Assembly (NCBI GenBank): GCA_023145935.1
Contig: JAGLDB010000013.1
Coordinates: 1 to 20,991 of the forward strand
Direction: 5' to 3'
From: Candidatus Sabulitectum sp.
GTDB taxonomy: Bacteria > Fermentibacterota > Fermentibacteria > Fermentibacterales > Fermentibacteraceae
Length of the DNA: 20,991 nucleotides
Shown here: positions 1 through 7,389 of the stretch, piece by piece
Numbering within the stretch: the stretch's first letter is position 1
Layout: each line of letters opens with the position of its first letter
Notes under the pieces: generated by a model
Told to the model about the DNA's origin: nothing
What the model saw: only the letters and a program-made list of their open reading frames with translations
Databases searched by the model: none
Translations under genes and position numbers: made by a program

Positions 1-252
1 CGCATGGGACCCATGTGCCTGCCTGTTTACGATATCATGGATTCATTAAAAGACAACTACGAGAATGTTGTTTTCCGCGACATGGACTTTGACGGCCCTG
101 CAGGACACAACATAATATCACTTCCTGAATGCAGAAGATTCAATGGCCTCCCTTTCACGATCTATTACAAGAACGGCAAAGTTGCTGCTGCCACAACCAG
201 TCTTCAAAACAAAAAGCAGATAAAGGAAATACTTGACCGGGAGTTTGTATAG
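1..252 (+). CDS. Thioredoxin-like protein, 5'-truncated by window edge
   Basis: The frame is open from base 1 (CGC, Arg), so the true start probably lies upstream of the window; the first ATG at 4 is not a convincing start. The visible 83 residues look like most of a thioredoxin fold. A GPMC segment at the left edge (Cys at bases 16-18) is followed by a helix, then a MDFDGP strand, a GLPFTIYYKNGK segment that matches the cis-Pro strand region of thioredoxins, and a C-terminal helix. The usual CxxC motif cannot be judged because its first half would lie at or beyond the edge. The stop is 22 bases before the thioredoxin reductase start, so the two are almost certainly co-transcribed and this protein is probably that enzyme's electron acceptor. 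The fold is fairly secure; the exact subfamily is not known. Confidence 0.72.
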   Translation, partial: RMGPMCLPVYDIMDSLKDNYENVVFRDMDFDGPAGHNIISLPECRRFNGLPFTIYYKNGKVAAATTSLQNKKQIKEILDREFV

Positions 253-274
253 CAACCATCCGGGAGGACAATCC

Positions 275-1210
275 ATGAACAATAAATATGATGTGATCGT
301 GATTGGTGCAGGTCCTGCCGGGCTCACAGCTGGTATCTATCTTTCCCGTGCCAGACTCAGTGTTCTTATTGTGGATTCGGGTACAGCAGGAGGCCAGATG
401 GTCATGTCATACACTGTTGCCAACTATCCGGGAGTAGAAACAACTTCAGGGTGGAACATCTCCCAGACAATGCTTCGCCAGGCAAAATCTTTCGGCTGCA
501 AAGTTATGACCCAGTCCCCTGTTCTTGGTATCGACCTGTCCAGTGAACTGAAATCAGTTGAAGTGGAAGATGAAGGTACATTCCACGCCGGAGCAGTTAT
601 TCTGGCCACAGGCGGCGTGCCAAGGGAACTAGGCATGAAAAGCGAGCAGCAGTACAAAGGTATCGGAATATCTTACTGCGCCACCTGCGATGGTGATTTC
701 TTCACAGACAAAGAGATCGTTGCTATTGGAGGGGGAAACTCTGCACTGGAAGAGGCGGTCGGTCTAACCAAATATGCCTCAAAAGTCACCATTGTTCATG
801 AGTTTGATCACTTTCAGGCTCAGCCCTGGATAGTTGAGGAAGCAAGAAAGAATGAAAAGATTCACTTCCTGATGGCCAAGGACATTGTTGACTTCACAGG
901 TGATGAGCATCTTGAAAAGGTAATTGTGGCCTCTAAAACCACAGGTGAGAAGACTGAAATATCCGCTTCCGGTTGTTTTATTTTCATAGGATATGTGCCC
1001 AACACCGGTATCTTCCAGGGCATAATTAATATGAATGACCGAGGTGAGGTATTAACCGATCAGCTTATGAATACCAATGTGCCCGGTGTATTCGCCGCTG
1101 GTGACCTGCGAGAGAAACGCTACCGGCAGATTACCACCTCTGTGTCAGACGGCACCATTGCTGCACTGTCAGCAATTGACTTCCTTCAGCAGAAGAAAAC
1201 AGCAGAGTAG
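275..1210 (+). CDS. trxB: Thioredoxin-disulfide reductase-like flavoprotein, atypical NADPH site
   Basis: A 311-residue flavoprotein of normal TrxB length. The start at 275 is chosen because GGGAGGA (262-268) sits just upstream; a TTG further up at 233 has no such site. FAD-binding GAGPAGL is at residues 11-17, the redox-active CATC at 135-138, a second nucleotide-binding glycine motif GGGNSA at 152-157, and the C-terminal FAD motif AAGD at 274-277. The family uses FAD and a CxxC to reduce thioredoxin in the cytoplasm. The segment that normally reads HRRxxxR and holds the NADPH 2'-phosphate is HEFDHFQ here (175-181), with every arginine replaced. This argues against ordinary NADPH use; NADH or reduced ferredoxin is more likely by analogy with ferredoxin-type and other non-NADPH reductases. 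It lies directly after a thioredoxin-like gene and ends before a strong hairpin. Confidence 0.93.
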   Translation: MNNKYDVIVIGAGPAGLTAGIYLSRARLSVLIVDSGTAGGQMVMSYTVANYPGVETTSGWNISQTMLRQAKSFGCKVMTQSPVLGIDLSSELKSVEVEDEGTFHAGAVILATGGVPRELGMKSEQQYKGIGISYCATCDGDFFTDKEIVAIGGGNSALEEAVGLTKYASKVTIVHEFDHFQAQPWIVEEARKNEKIHFLMAKDIVDFTGDEHLEKVIVASKTTGEKTEISASGCFIFIGYVPNTGIFQGIINMNDRGEVLTDQLMNTNVPGVFAAGDLREKRYRQITTSVSDGTIAALSAIDFLQQKKTAE

Positions 1211-1221
1211 AATTGAGTTAC

Positions 1222-1258
1222 CTCTGCAGCCCCGGGCTCTGTATCCGGGGCTGCAGGG
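1222..1258. terminator. Shared hairpin terminator between trxB and the SUMF1 operon
   Basis: Perfect 12-bp inverted repeat (CTGCAGCCCCGG at 1224-1235, complement at 1245-1256) with a 9-base loop, extendable by about two pairs. It sits between the convergent ends of trxB (1210) and the SUMF1-like gene (1262), so it can serve both. There is no strong T-tract on either side. Confidence 0.75.
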
Positions 1259-1261
1259 TTA

Positions 1262-2095
1262 TCATATAGACGATCTCACCAGGCGAAAGCCACCGTCAGC
1301 AGTACCAAGAATAAAACTTGTGTAACGGCGACTTGCGGAACGGCAGGACATTGGAAAGGCGGGCCAGCTGCCACCCCGGACTACACCAATGTAAGATCCG
1401 GATGATCCCCGGGCACTTCCATCGGCGGGAGCTCCATTGTAACTGTCATAATACCAGTCATAGCACCATTCACCTGAATTGCCGCTCATATCATATAGAC
1501 CCCAGTCATTCGGTTGCTTTGTGGCAACAGGATGGGCAACAAAGTCGGAGTTCAGGCGATGCCAGCAGAAGTCATCCACTACACTCTCTGAATCGCTGTC
1601 CCCCCAGTAAAATAATGTTGTGGTTCCAGCCCGGCAGGCATACTCCCACTCTGACTCAGTGGGAAGGCGATAATGATGGGAACGATCAATATCGTTAAGC
1701 CTTCGTATGAAGTCATCACAGTCATACCATGAAACACGGTACATGGGATAATCCTCTCCCTGCCCCTTATCCATGTTCCGGTTCTCAAAAGCAGTCTCGC
1801 CCATGACCTCTTCCCACATTCCCTGTGTTACCTCTGTTGTCATTATCTCAAAAGCAGATATCTCTACAGAATGCTGAGGCTGCTCATCAACTGGAATTCC
1901 CTCTGAAGCAGTAGAGCCCATGAGAAAATTACCTGACGGGATACAGGCAAATTCCATGCCAGCCAGAGGGCCTGCTGATACAGAACCGGCAACAACTGCT
2001 GAAGAAGATACATCTCCCTGGAACTTGAAAAGAGCAAATATTAAAAGAAGTATCCAGATCCGTGGGCGGAGCAGATAAAGAAAATACAAGGACAT
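1262..2095 (-). CDS. Membrane-anchored or secreted SUMF1/FGE-fold protein (second copy)
   Basis: 277 residues. A hydrophobic segment at about residues 12-24 acts as signal peptide or membrane anchor, followed by a formylglycine-generating-enzyme (SUMF1) domain from about 44 to the end. Family hallmarks are visible: IPSGNFLMGS, TTEVTQGMW, RLPTESEWEYACRAG, WGLYDMSGN..EWC, VVRGGSW and a terminal GFRLVRS. In true FGE two cysteines five residues apart follow RGGS. Here only the second survives (Cys251); the first position is Ala246. It is therefore probably not a standard sulfatase-maturing enzyme, and SUMF1 domains are also used for other binding or oxidative roles. The ATG shares its A with the TAA of the upstream gene (1-base overlap), so translation is coupled. 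It is a clear paralogue of the protein at 3791-4657, two genes upstream in the same operon. Confidence 0.88.
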   Translation of the reverse strand: MSLYFLYLLRPRIWILLLIFALFKFQGDVSSSAVVAGSVSAGPLAGMEFACIPSGNFLMGSTASEGIPVDEQPQHSVEISAFEIMTTEVTQGMWEEVMGETAFENRNMDKGQGEDYPMYRVSWYDCDDFIRRLNDIDRSHHYRLPTESEWEYACRAGTTTLFYWGDSDSESVVDDFCWHRLNSDFVAHPVATKQPNDWGLYDMSGNSGEWCYDWYYDSYNGAPADGSARGSSGSYIGVVRGGSWPAFPMSCRSASRRYTSFILGTADGGFRLVRSSI

Positions 2096-2481
2096 TATTC
2101 ATCCCCTTTCTTTGGAATTGTGAACTGATCATTCTGAAAAGCATCGCCTCCAAGCCATATATCTATCTTGATACCACTGCCGATACTTGAAACATCGCAG
2201 TGTTTCACCTGCCACCCAAGCAGATTGAGACGGGACGCTCCCAGCATATCGTGACCTGTCATAGAGCCGTAGTAGCCAGCCAGTTCAGGTCTCTTCCTGC
2301 TGTTCAACTTCTGTTCGATCCTGCTCAGTTCCTCCTGGGTATGTGTGTTCTCATCAAGAAAACAGAGATGGAGCCCATTCTCTTCCTGGTGAAGGGAAAT
2401 AACAAGCCGTCTGGGGTCATCCTCCAGAAGGAAACTGGATATTTCGCCTACAAGATGAAGAATCAAGTCTTTTCTTTTCAT
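2095..2481 (-). CDS. Small uncharacterised protein, possibly a degenerate HATPase-like domain
   Basis: 128 residues. The start at 2481 is preceded by GGAG about nine bases upstream; a longer frame reaching 2541 would overlap the DUF1576 gene and is less likely. No signal peptide or membrane segment, so it is cytosolic. The N-terminal helix (KRKDLILHLVGEISSFL), two hydrophobic strands (LVISLHQ, LHLCFLDE), a helix with Gly-Ala (MLGASRLNLLGW) and a final strand pair (GSGIKIDIWLGG) recall the layout of a histidine-kinase-type ATPase domain. The asparagine box and DxGxG motif of active kinases are absent. This resemblance is an inference from reading only. The gene lies 22 bases after the DUF1576 gene and overlaps the next SUMF1 gene by one base, which suggests a role tied to that membrane system. 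Function unknown. Confidence 0.72.
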   Translation of the reverse strand: MKRKDLILHLVGEISSFLLEDDPRRLVISLHQEENGLHLCFLDENTHTQEELSRIEQKLNSRKRPELAGYYGSMTGHDMLGASRLNLLGWQVKHCDVSSIGSGIKIDIWLGGDAFQNDQFTIPKKGDE

Positions 2482-2503
2482 AGCAGTTACTCCAAAAAGT
2501 TGC

Positions 2504-3772
2504 TCACTTGAAACCGGAATTCCTGGATCGGTACCAGGCAATTACTGAAACTATCAATGTGGCGGTCAAACCACCTGCAAAACCATTGTTGTACAGATTC
2601 ATGCCGCCCTGCCAGGATCCTGTCTGGTGAACAAGAACCAGATGTATGAATCCGGCAACAAGGCCTGTAACAATTCCAAATGCCCCTGCAAGAGGTGCAA
2701 GAGTAGTACAGAAGATAACTGCCAGAAGAACTCCCGGAGAGGTTAGAGCTTTACCGAAAACCAATGACGCCGCAATCACCCCAACCACCACGGGCCATGA
2801 GTTTCTCAGGTGGGTTCCGAATGCTCCAAACCCTATGATGGTCAGCAGTCCTCCAATTGTAGGACCGTTAAAATCACCGCCAATGATCAGAATGTAGGCA
2901 GAGCCAGCAAGACCAATAAGACCGGCGTTGATCAAAGAGCCTCCAACGGATTCAAGATCCATGAAATCAGAAGGCAATCTACCTGTATGCTTCTGTATGG
3001 CAAGCAGATCTTTCCAGCTGTTCTTTCCAGCGGAAAAAATGCCAACACAGATCAATATCACTGAAAGAACAGGAACCATGAACATAAGAAGAACTGATTC
3101 ACTTGTATGCCACTGCATAATGCTCGCAAATTCATACCCTCCTGCTCTAAAGAAAGAAGCTGCAAACAGAGCGAAGAAGCCACATGTCAACCCGATGTTG
3201 TACAAACTGTACCCCTGATGGAAGTGAAGTACTGAAACTGCTATTGCAGGAAGCATAAAACCTGTAGCAATGCCAGCACCGGTTCCCACTGCCACTGCGG
3301 ACAGGCCACTAAGCCCCATTTCAACTGTTACCATACTGACCAGAGGGCCCAGAGCAGTTCCAAACAGAGCTATTATCAGGTATTCAGAGAATGTTTTCCC
3401 TGCCAGTTTCCCAGCAAGGTAAACACCAAAAATAATGGGAAGAATGTTAACCGGTGTTTTGCCGAAGAGTGCAAAACCCATCATGGTAAATATCGCTGCA
3501 AAAGTAGCACCGGATAACTGAACTTTGGCGATCAGTATTAGAATCAGTGCGGTAATTCCCACTGCTGCAGCGTTAACAAGAGAGGCGCCAATACCTGCTT
3601 CACTAATGTAATCACTGATAAGCCTTGCCGGTCGGAACTGCAGTTCAATAAATCCGTTAAATGCAGTGCCCGCACCATCTACAGCAATACCTGTAACAAT
3701 GAAAGAGAACATGATAAATACAAGAAGGAACAGCAGTGTTTTGTTCTGGTTTACTATAACATTCTCCTTCAC
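2504..3772 (-). CDS. DUF1576 family polytopic membrane protein
   Basis: 422 residues, almost entirely hydrophobic, with roughly ten or more membrane segments. The pattern (INPLNI-like NILPIIFGVYLAGK, GYSLYNIGLTCGF, MNLYNNGFAGGL) matches the DUF1576 family, whose function is not established. The protein is an internal duplication: residues about 61-202 and 276-405 repeat the order G-SLxNA, a Gly-rich G(A/P)T, T(M/I)xGFxxFG, an N-x-x-P strand with GV, and a distal (S/N)LYNxG motif. Such inverted or tandem two-domain architecture is typical of transporters and channels, so transport is plausible but unproven. The start is GTG at 3772 with AGGAAAA close upstream; ATG at codon 21 is an alternative but would cut the first helix. 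It follows the first SUMF1 gene by 18 bases and is clearly in the same operon. Confidence 0.85.
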   Translation of the reverse strand: MKENVIVNQNKTLLFLLVFIMFSFIVTGIAVDGAGTAFNGFIELQFRPARLISDYISEAGIGASLVNAAAVGITALILILIAKVQLSGATFAAIFTMMGFALFGKTPVNILPIIFGVYLAGKLAGKTFSEYLIIALFGTALGPLVSMVTVEMGLSGLSAVAVGTGAGIATGFMLPAIAVSVLHFHQGYSLYNIGLTCGFFALFAASFFRAGGYEFASIMQWHTSESVLLMFMVPVLSVILICVGIFSAGKNSWKDLLAIQKHTGRLPSDFMDLESVGGSLINAGLIGLAGSAYILIIGGDFNGPTIGGLLTIIGFGAFGTHLRNSWPVVVGVIAASLVFGKALTSPGVLLAVIFCTTLAPLAGAFGIVTGLVAGFIHLVLVHQTGSWQGGMNLYNNGFAGGLTATLIVSVIAWYRSRNSGFK

Positions 3773-3790
3773 TTTTCCTGCCTGCCAGGT

Positions 3791-4657
3791 TTACTCCACT
3801 GATCTTACAAGGCGGAAACCAAGGCTCAGATTCCTGCGATCACCGGTGAAGAAGTGCCGGAAAGCAGAACGGCAATGCTCCTGTTCACTTCTCCAGCTGC
3901 CACCTCGAACAACACACCTGGATACTGTACTGTCTGACCAGGCCGAGCCATCAAGGGGGGCTCCTGAATAGTTGATGTGGTAAGCATCTTCACACCATTC
4001 ATAAACATTACCACTCATATCGTACAGTCCCCATTCGTTGGGGTTCAGAAGAGCCACAGGATTTGTAGTTTCACCTGAGTTGTTACCACACCAGCAATAC
4101 AGATCTATGGTTTGCGGTAAAGAACGAATTCCCCAGTAATAACGGGTTGATGTTTCAGCTCTGCACCCGTATTCCCATTCTGCTTCAGTAGGCAACCGGT
4201 AGGTATTGCCTCCTCTGTCAAGCTCATTTAATGCAATTATGAAATCCTGACAGTCATGCCAGCTGATGTAATGCATGGGATAATCGGGTCCTTCACCCTT
4301 CAGGGGCAGGTCAGGGTTAACCCTGTCTCTGCATTCTCTTATACTGGTTCCCATAACCTCAAACCACATTCCCTGTGTTACTTCCGTGGTCATCATCTCA
4401 AATGCAGCGATCTCTACGGTATGGCGCGGACCTTCATTCGCAGCACGATCAACCTCGGAATCAGGAGATCCCATTAGAAAGCTTCCAGATGGTATGTACG
4501 AGAACTCCATACCACTCACAGGGCCGGCGTTCACATCTCCCGCTAAGATTCCTGGTGAATCTGAACTTCGCCCGGGATCACTCTGTGCCATGCTTCCATG
4601 CAAAACAAAATTCGGTAGAATTAAAACAAGGGCTAACAGCGCATTTGCAATTATCAT
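3791..4657 (-). CDS. Secreted SUMF1/FGE-fold protein (first copy)
   Basis: 288 residues with an N-terminal signal peptide (hydrophobic core 5-18, likely cleavage near residues 23-26) and a SUMF1 domain from about 45. Hallmarks include IPSGSFLMGS, TTEVTQGMW, ISWHDCQDFI, RLPTEAEWEYGCRAE, EWGLYDMSGNVYEWCED and RGGSW at 251-255. The family's metal- and thiol-dependent oxidase needs two cysteines after RGGS. Here the first position is Ser257 and the second is kept (Cys262), as in the paralogue downstream. Additional cysteines (109, 136, 165, 188, 190, 222, 248) could form disulfides in an exported protein. A GGAGGA site sits 5-10 bases before the ATG. It is the first gene of the four-gene unit running down to 1262. 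The export route is secure; activity is not. Confidence 0.9.
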   Translation of the reverse strand: MIIANALLALVLILPNFVLHGSMAQSDPGRSSDSPGILAGDVNAGPVSGMEFSYIPSGSFLMGSPDSEVDRAANEGPRHTVEIAAFEMMTTEVTQGMWFEVMGTSIRECRDRVNPDLPLKGEGPDYPMHYISWHDCQDFIIALNELDRGGNTYRLPTEAEWEYGCRAETSTRYYWGIRSLPQTIDLYCWCGNNSGETTNPVALLNPNEWGLYDMSGNVYEWCEDAYHINYSGAPLDGSAWSDSTVSRCVVRGGSWRSEQEHCRSAFRHFFTGDRRNLSLGFRLVRSVE

Positions 4658-4685
4658 GCTTCCTCCTTTATGCGATATGCTCTGT

Positions 4686-4715
4686 ACAATGGCTGAACTG
4701 CTTCATTCGAGTCAA
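4686..4715 (-). promoter_or_regulatory. Weak candidate promoter for the SUMF1-DUF1576 operon
   Basis: Read on the minus strand, TTGACT (4710-4715) is followed after 18 bases by CATTGT (4686-4691), about 30 bases before the first gene. The -35 is good and the -10 is poor, so this is tentative. Confidence 0.3.
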
Positions 4716-4770
4716 GCCCTGTCTGCATGCCGGATAAAACTGAATCGCTGTAAATGACCAGAATGTACTA

Positions 4771-5028
4771 TTAACTTCCCGATGGTTTGGCAAAAAGAGT
4801 TGATTCCATCTCTTCGAGACTCTCTGCCAGAAACGCCCTGGCATCTTCAATCGCGCTGTTGTAAACCACAGGTGAAAATTTCTTTATGAAAAAATCAAGG
4901 ATCATCCCTGCTCGGAATTCAGATAATTCCTGCTCAAACTGCTCTTCAAAGAAAGCTGCTATTTCTCTGATAAGCGCTTTTCTTTCCTCCAACGAGATCT
5001 CTGCATCTCCAGGCAGTCTTTGATTCAT
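4771..5028 (-). CDS. DUF2164 family small protein
   Basis: 85 residues starting at 5028, chosen because GGGAGGA lies five bases upstream; a longer in-frame start at 5058 has no such site. The sequence matches the DUF2164 pattern: an ISLEERKALIREIAAFFEEQF helix region rich in acidic residues, then AGMILDFFIKKFSPVVYNSAIEDA, which is the family's most conserved stretch. No signal or membrane segment. The protein is probably an all-helical cytosolic factor of unknown role. It is separated from the SUMF1 operon downstream by 113 bases that contain a possible promoter, so it is probably a separate unit. The family assignment is from recognition of the conserved core and not from a search. Confidence 0.82.
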   Translation of the reverse strand: MNQRLPGDAEISLEERKALIREIAAFFEEQFEQELSEFRAGMILDFFIKKFSPVVYNSAIEDARAFLAESLEEMESTLFAKPSGS

Positions 5029-5105
5029 GCATCCTCCCTTGAAACCCTGCCTTCTCAAAATACCCGTATGACTTCAGAATAAGCAGTGCCGATGATCTTA
5101 ATATA

Positions 5106-5133
5106 CCAGCCGGTGCTTTAACACACCGACTGG
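5106..5133 (-). terminator. Hairpin downstream of the propeller lipoprotein gene
   Basis: Imperfect inverted repeat CCAGCCGGTG / CACCGACTGG with one internal C-A mismatch and an 8-base loop, 19 bases after the stop of the lipoprotein gene. The T-rich tail is weak. Likely a terminator or mRNA end stabiliser. Confidence 0.5.
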
Positions 5134-5151
5134 CCTCATCTCTGCAAGTAC

Positions 5152-6282
5152 CTATTCAGGCAACTCAAGAATGTAGATCTGCTGGAAAAGCTCAGGGTTG
5201 ATGGAAAATGCGATTATACCCTGCTCATCTATATTGAAGTCCCAGAAAACTGCATCGTCTCCTGCTTCTGGAACTGAGGCTGTAAACAATTCTTCACCGG
5301 CAGCATTGTAAACATCAAATACAGGTTCAAGAACAGTTCCTCTGCGCACCCAGACTCTGCCCGCTCCATCAACTTCTATTTCACTGATGGAACTCCTGTA
5401 AGGATCTGCATTGTACTCCATTACAACTCCACCTGCACCTATGCTTTCCAGATAGGCAACAACATAGAGTTCCTCGTCAAGAATCTCCTCTGCTGATTTC
5501 TCTGCCCTTTCAACATCCTTTTCCACCTCAAAGAACAACTCGCCATCAGGTCTGTAACCCTGTACAAGATAGATTTCACTGGTTAATTCAGCGATGTACA
5601 CATTGCCGGATCTGTCAGCGGTGAATACGTGACCCATGTGGCTGTTCTGTAAAAGGGCGGTCAAATCATTGCGATCAAATGGAAATTCATACTCCCAGTA
5701 CTTTATAACGGGCTCCTCCCCCTCTTCATATCTTCCAATGAATGTAGTGCAAGTGAGGTCTCCACTCTCATTGGGAAGCACTTCAAGTCTCATGGCTGCA
5801 TAAGCATTTCCATCTGCGCCGATTGTGTTCATTGGAGGGTTACTGAAAAAAGGAGTGACAATTCCAAGCCATTCACCCTCTGGTGTAAAGGCATGCATTC
5901 CACCGCTGAAGGGAGTCTCCACAAAAATTCTGCCGTCGCCTACAACGGTCATAGACATAGGATTCCGGATTTCACCCGGGCCATCTCCTTCATTTGATAT
6001 CTGCCTGATAAACTCGCCACTCGGGTTGTAAACCCTCACGCAGCAGGCGGAACGATCAAGAACAAGAATGTTACCATCCAGATCGTGGTCGATCTGCTGC
6101 ACAGATCCCAGCACATAATTGCTGTCACCCAGTTCAACTCCGATGGTACCAACGATACTCAATTCGACCATCTGCTCTGTAGAATCACTGATCTCTCCCG
6201 GTGATTCGCGAAATTCCTCATATCCGCATCCAGCTAGAATCATCAGAGAAATTACAACAAAAACACTCAATCTTTTGATCAT
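5152..6282 (-). CDS. Lipoprotein with 6-bladed beta-propeller
   Basis: 376 residues. The start at 6282 is supported by AAGGAG a few bases upstream; a longer frame to 6321 would put the signal peptide inside the protein. A type II signal peptide ends in the lipobox LAGC with Cys19, so the mature protein is lipid-anchored on the periplasmic side or the outer membrane. The rest shows repeated propeller-blade patterns such as DLDGNILVLDRSACCVRVYNP, DGRIFVETPF, DGNAYAAMRL, SGNVYIAELT, GAGRVWVRRG and EQGIIAFSIN, spaced about 50-60 residues as in NHL or 6-bladed propeller lipoproteins. Such proteins usually bind ligands or partners; no catalytic residues can be named. Monocistronic, with a promoter at 6344-6371 and a hairpin after its stop. 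Confidence 0.85.
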   Translation of the reverse strand: MIKRLSVFVVISLMILAGCGYEEFRESPGEISDSTEQMVELSIVGTIGVELGDSNYVLGSVQQIDHDLDGNILVLDRSACCVRVYNPSGEFIRQISNEGDGPGEIRNPMSMTVVGDGRIFVETPFSGGMHAFTPEGEWLGIVTPFFSNPPMNTIGADGNAYAAMRLEVLPNESGDLTCTTFIGRYEEGEEPVIKYWEYEFPFDRNDLTALLQNSHMGHVFTADRSGNVYIAELTSEIYLVQGYRPDGELFFEVEKDVERAEKSAEEILDEELYVVAYLESIGAGGVVMEYNADPYRSSISEIEVDGAGRVWVRRGTVLEPVFDVYNAAGEELFTASVPEAGDDAVFWDFNIDEQGIIAFSINPELFQQIYILELPE

Positions 6283-6343
6283 TCTATCTCCTTTGCTTGA
6301 CCGCTTAAAAAAGCAAGACACTCCCGAAACATCAACTGTTACA

Positions 6344-6371
6344 ACTATAGTGCAGCAATAACAAATGTAAA
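6344..6371 (-). promoter_or_regulatory. Sigma70-like promoter of the propeller lipoprotein gene
   Basis: On the minus strand TTTACA (6366-6371), a 16-base spacer, then TATAGT (6344-6349), about 60 bases upstream of the ATG at 6282. Confidence 0.6.
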
Positions 6372-6398
6372 GCGTTTCAGAAATTAATTTACAGATAT

Positions 6399-6427
6399 TT
6401 GTGTATTCTGGTGAATTCAGTTATCTT
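6399..6427 (+). promoter_or_regulatory. Candidate promoter of the ABC exporter operon
   Basis: TTGTGT (6399-6404), a 17-base spacer and TATCTT (6422-6427), 30 bases before the GTG start at 6457 and just ahead of the GAAAGGAAAA ribosome site. It diverges from the lipoprotein promoter at 6344-6371. Confidence 0.45.
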
Positions 6428-6456
6428 TTTGAAGTAAATCTACTGAAAGGAAAATA

Positions 6457-7389
6457 GTGTCACAGAACTGCATCCAGGTGAAAGATCTAACAAAAGCCTA
6501 CTCAGATGTCACCGCGGTGAACAACATCAGCTTTGAAGTGCGTACCGGGGAAATACTTGGCATTCTCGGGCCGAATGGTTCCGGCAAGACTACAACTCTT
6601 AAATCCATCCTTGGTTTGATCGAATTCGACAAAGGTTCAATTGAGGTGAACGGTCTGTCCGTAAGGAAAAATAGAAACGAGATCCTGACCAATGTCGGCG
6701 CAATTCTCGAAGGTGCAAGAAATATCTACTGGCATCTCACTCCCATGGAAAACCTTACTTACTTTGCAGGCATAAGGGGCATTCCCAGAAAAGACATTGT
6801 AGATCGGGCAGAATACCTTCTTGAAAGTCTAGAACTTACCGATGTAGCAAACAAAGAGATTAGACAGTTTTCAGCAGGGATGAAGCAGAAGTGTGCCCTT
6901 GCCTGCGCCTTCATACATGACCCTTCGATCCTTCTTCTGGATGAACCCACTCTGGGGCTGGATGTAGAGATCACAAGAACCATCATGGACTGGCTGGTAG
7001 ATGTGGTTGAGAAGGAGGGAAAAACAATTCTTATCACATCCCACAACATGGATTTTGTGGAAAACATCTGCAAGCGAATTCTTATCATCCGCAAGGGTGA
7101 GATCATCTCCCACGAAACCGTGAAATCACTCAAAGAAAAGTTCGCCAGAAAACATTTCCTTATTGATCTCCAGAACAAACCCCATGAAGCACTTGTTGAA
7201 AGTGTATCATCTCTGGGCTCCACTTCCATCTCAGGCAATTCTATTAAAGTTGAATTGAAGACACTGGATCATCTGCTTCCTCTGCTGACTGCCCTGGATG
7301 AATCAGGAATCAAGATGCTGAATTTCAAAAGTGTAGAGAATGACCTGGAAGACATCTTCCTCGAGGTGATCAGGGAGGAAACAGAATGA
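6457..7389 (+). CDS. ABC transporter ATP-binding protein (ABC-2 exporter type)
   Basis: 310 residues, GTG start preceded by GAAAGGAAAA. Complete nucleotide-binding domain: Walker A GPNGSGKTT at 38-46, signature FSAGMKQK at 138-145, Walker B ILLLDEP around 158-164 and the switch histidine in TSHNMD (His196). The last ~100 residues form the accessory domain usual in the drug, sodium or polysaccharide exporters of the CcmA/DrrA type, ending in DLEDIFLEVIREE. It powers export of an unknown substrate across the inner membrane with the permease encoded next, whose ATG overlaps this stop by four bases. The substrate cannot be told from sequence alone. Confidence 0.94.
   Translation: MSQNCIQVKDLTKAYSDVTAVNNISFEVRTGEILGILGPNGSGKTTTLKSILGLIEFDKGSIEVNGLSVRKNRNEILTNVGAILEGARNIYWHLTPMENLTYFAGIRGIPRKDIVDRAEYLLESLELTDVANKEIRQFSAGMKQKCALACAFIHDPSILLLDEPTLGLDVEITRTIMDWLVDVVEKEGKTILITSHNMDFVENICKRILIIRKGEIISHETVKSLKEKFARKHFLIDLQNKPHEALVESVSSLGSTSISGNSIKVELKTLDHLLPLLTALDESGIKMLNFKSVENDLEDIFLEVIREETE

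Noticed and set aside
233..274. Upstream TTG start for trxB adding 14 residues
   Set aside because: GGGAGGA at 262-268 points to the ATG at 275, and the added residues overlap the thioredoxin gene.
6759..7238. 159-codon open frame on the minus strand
   Set aside because: Antisense to the ABC ATPase, whose motifs are complete.
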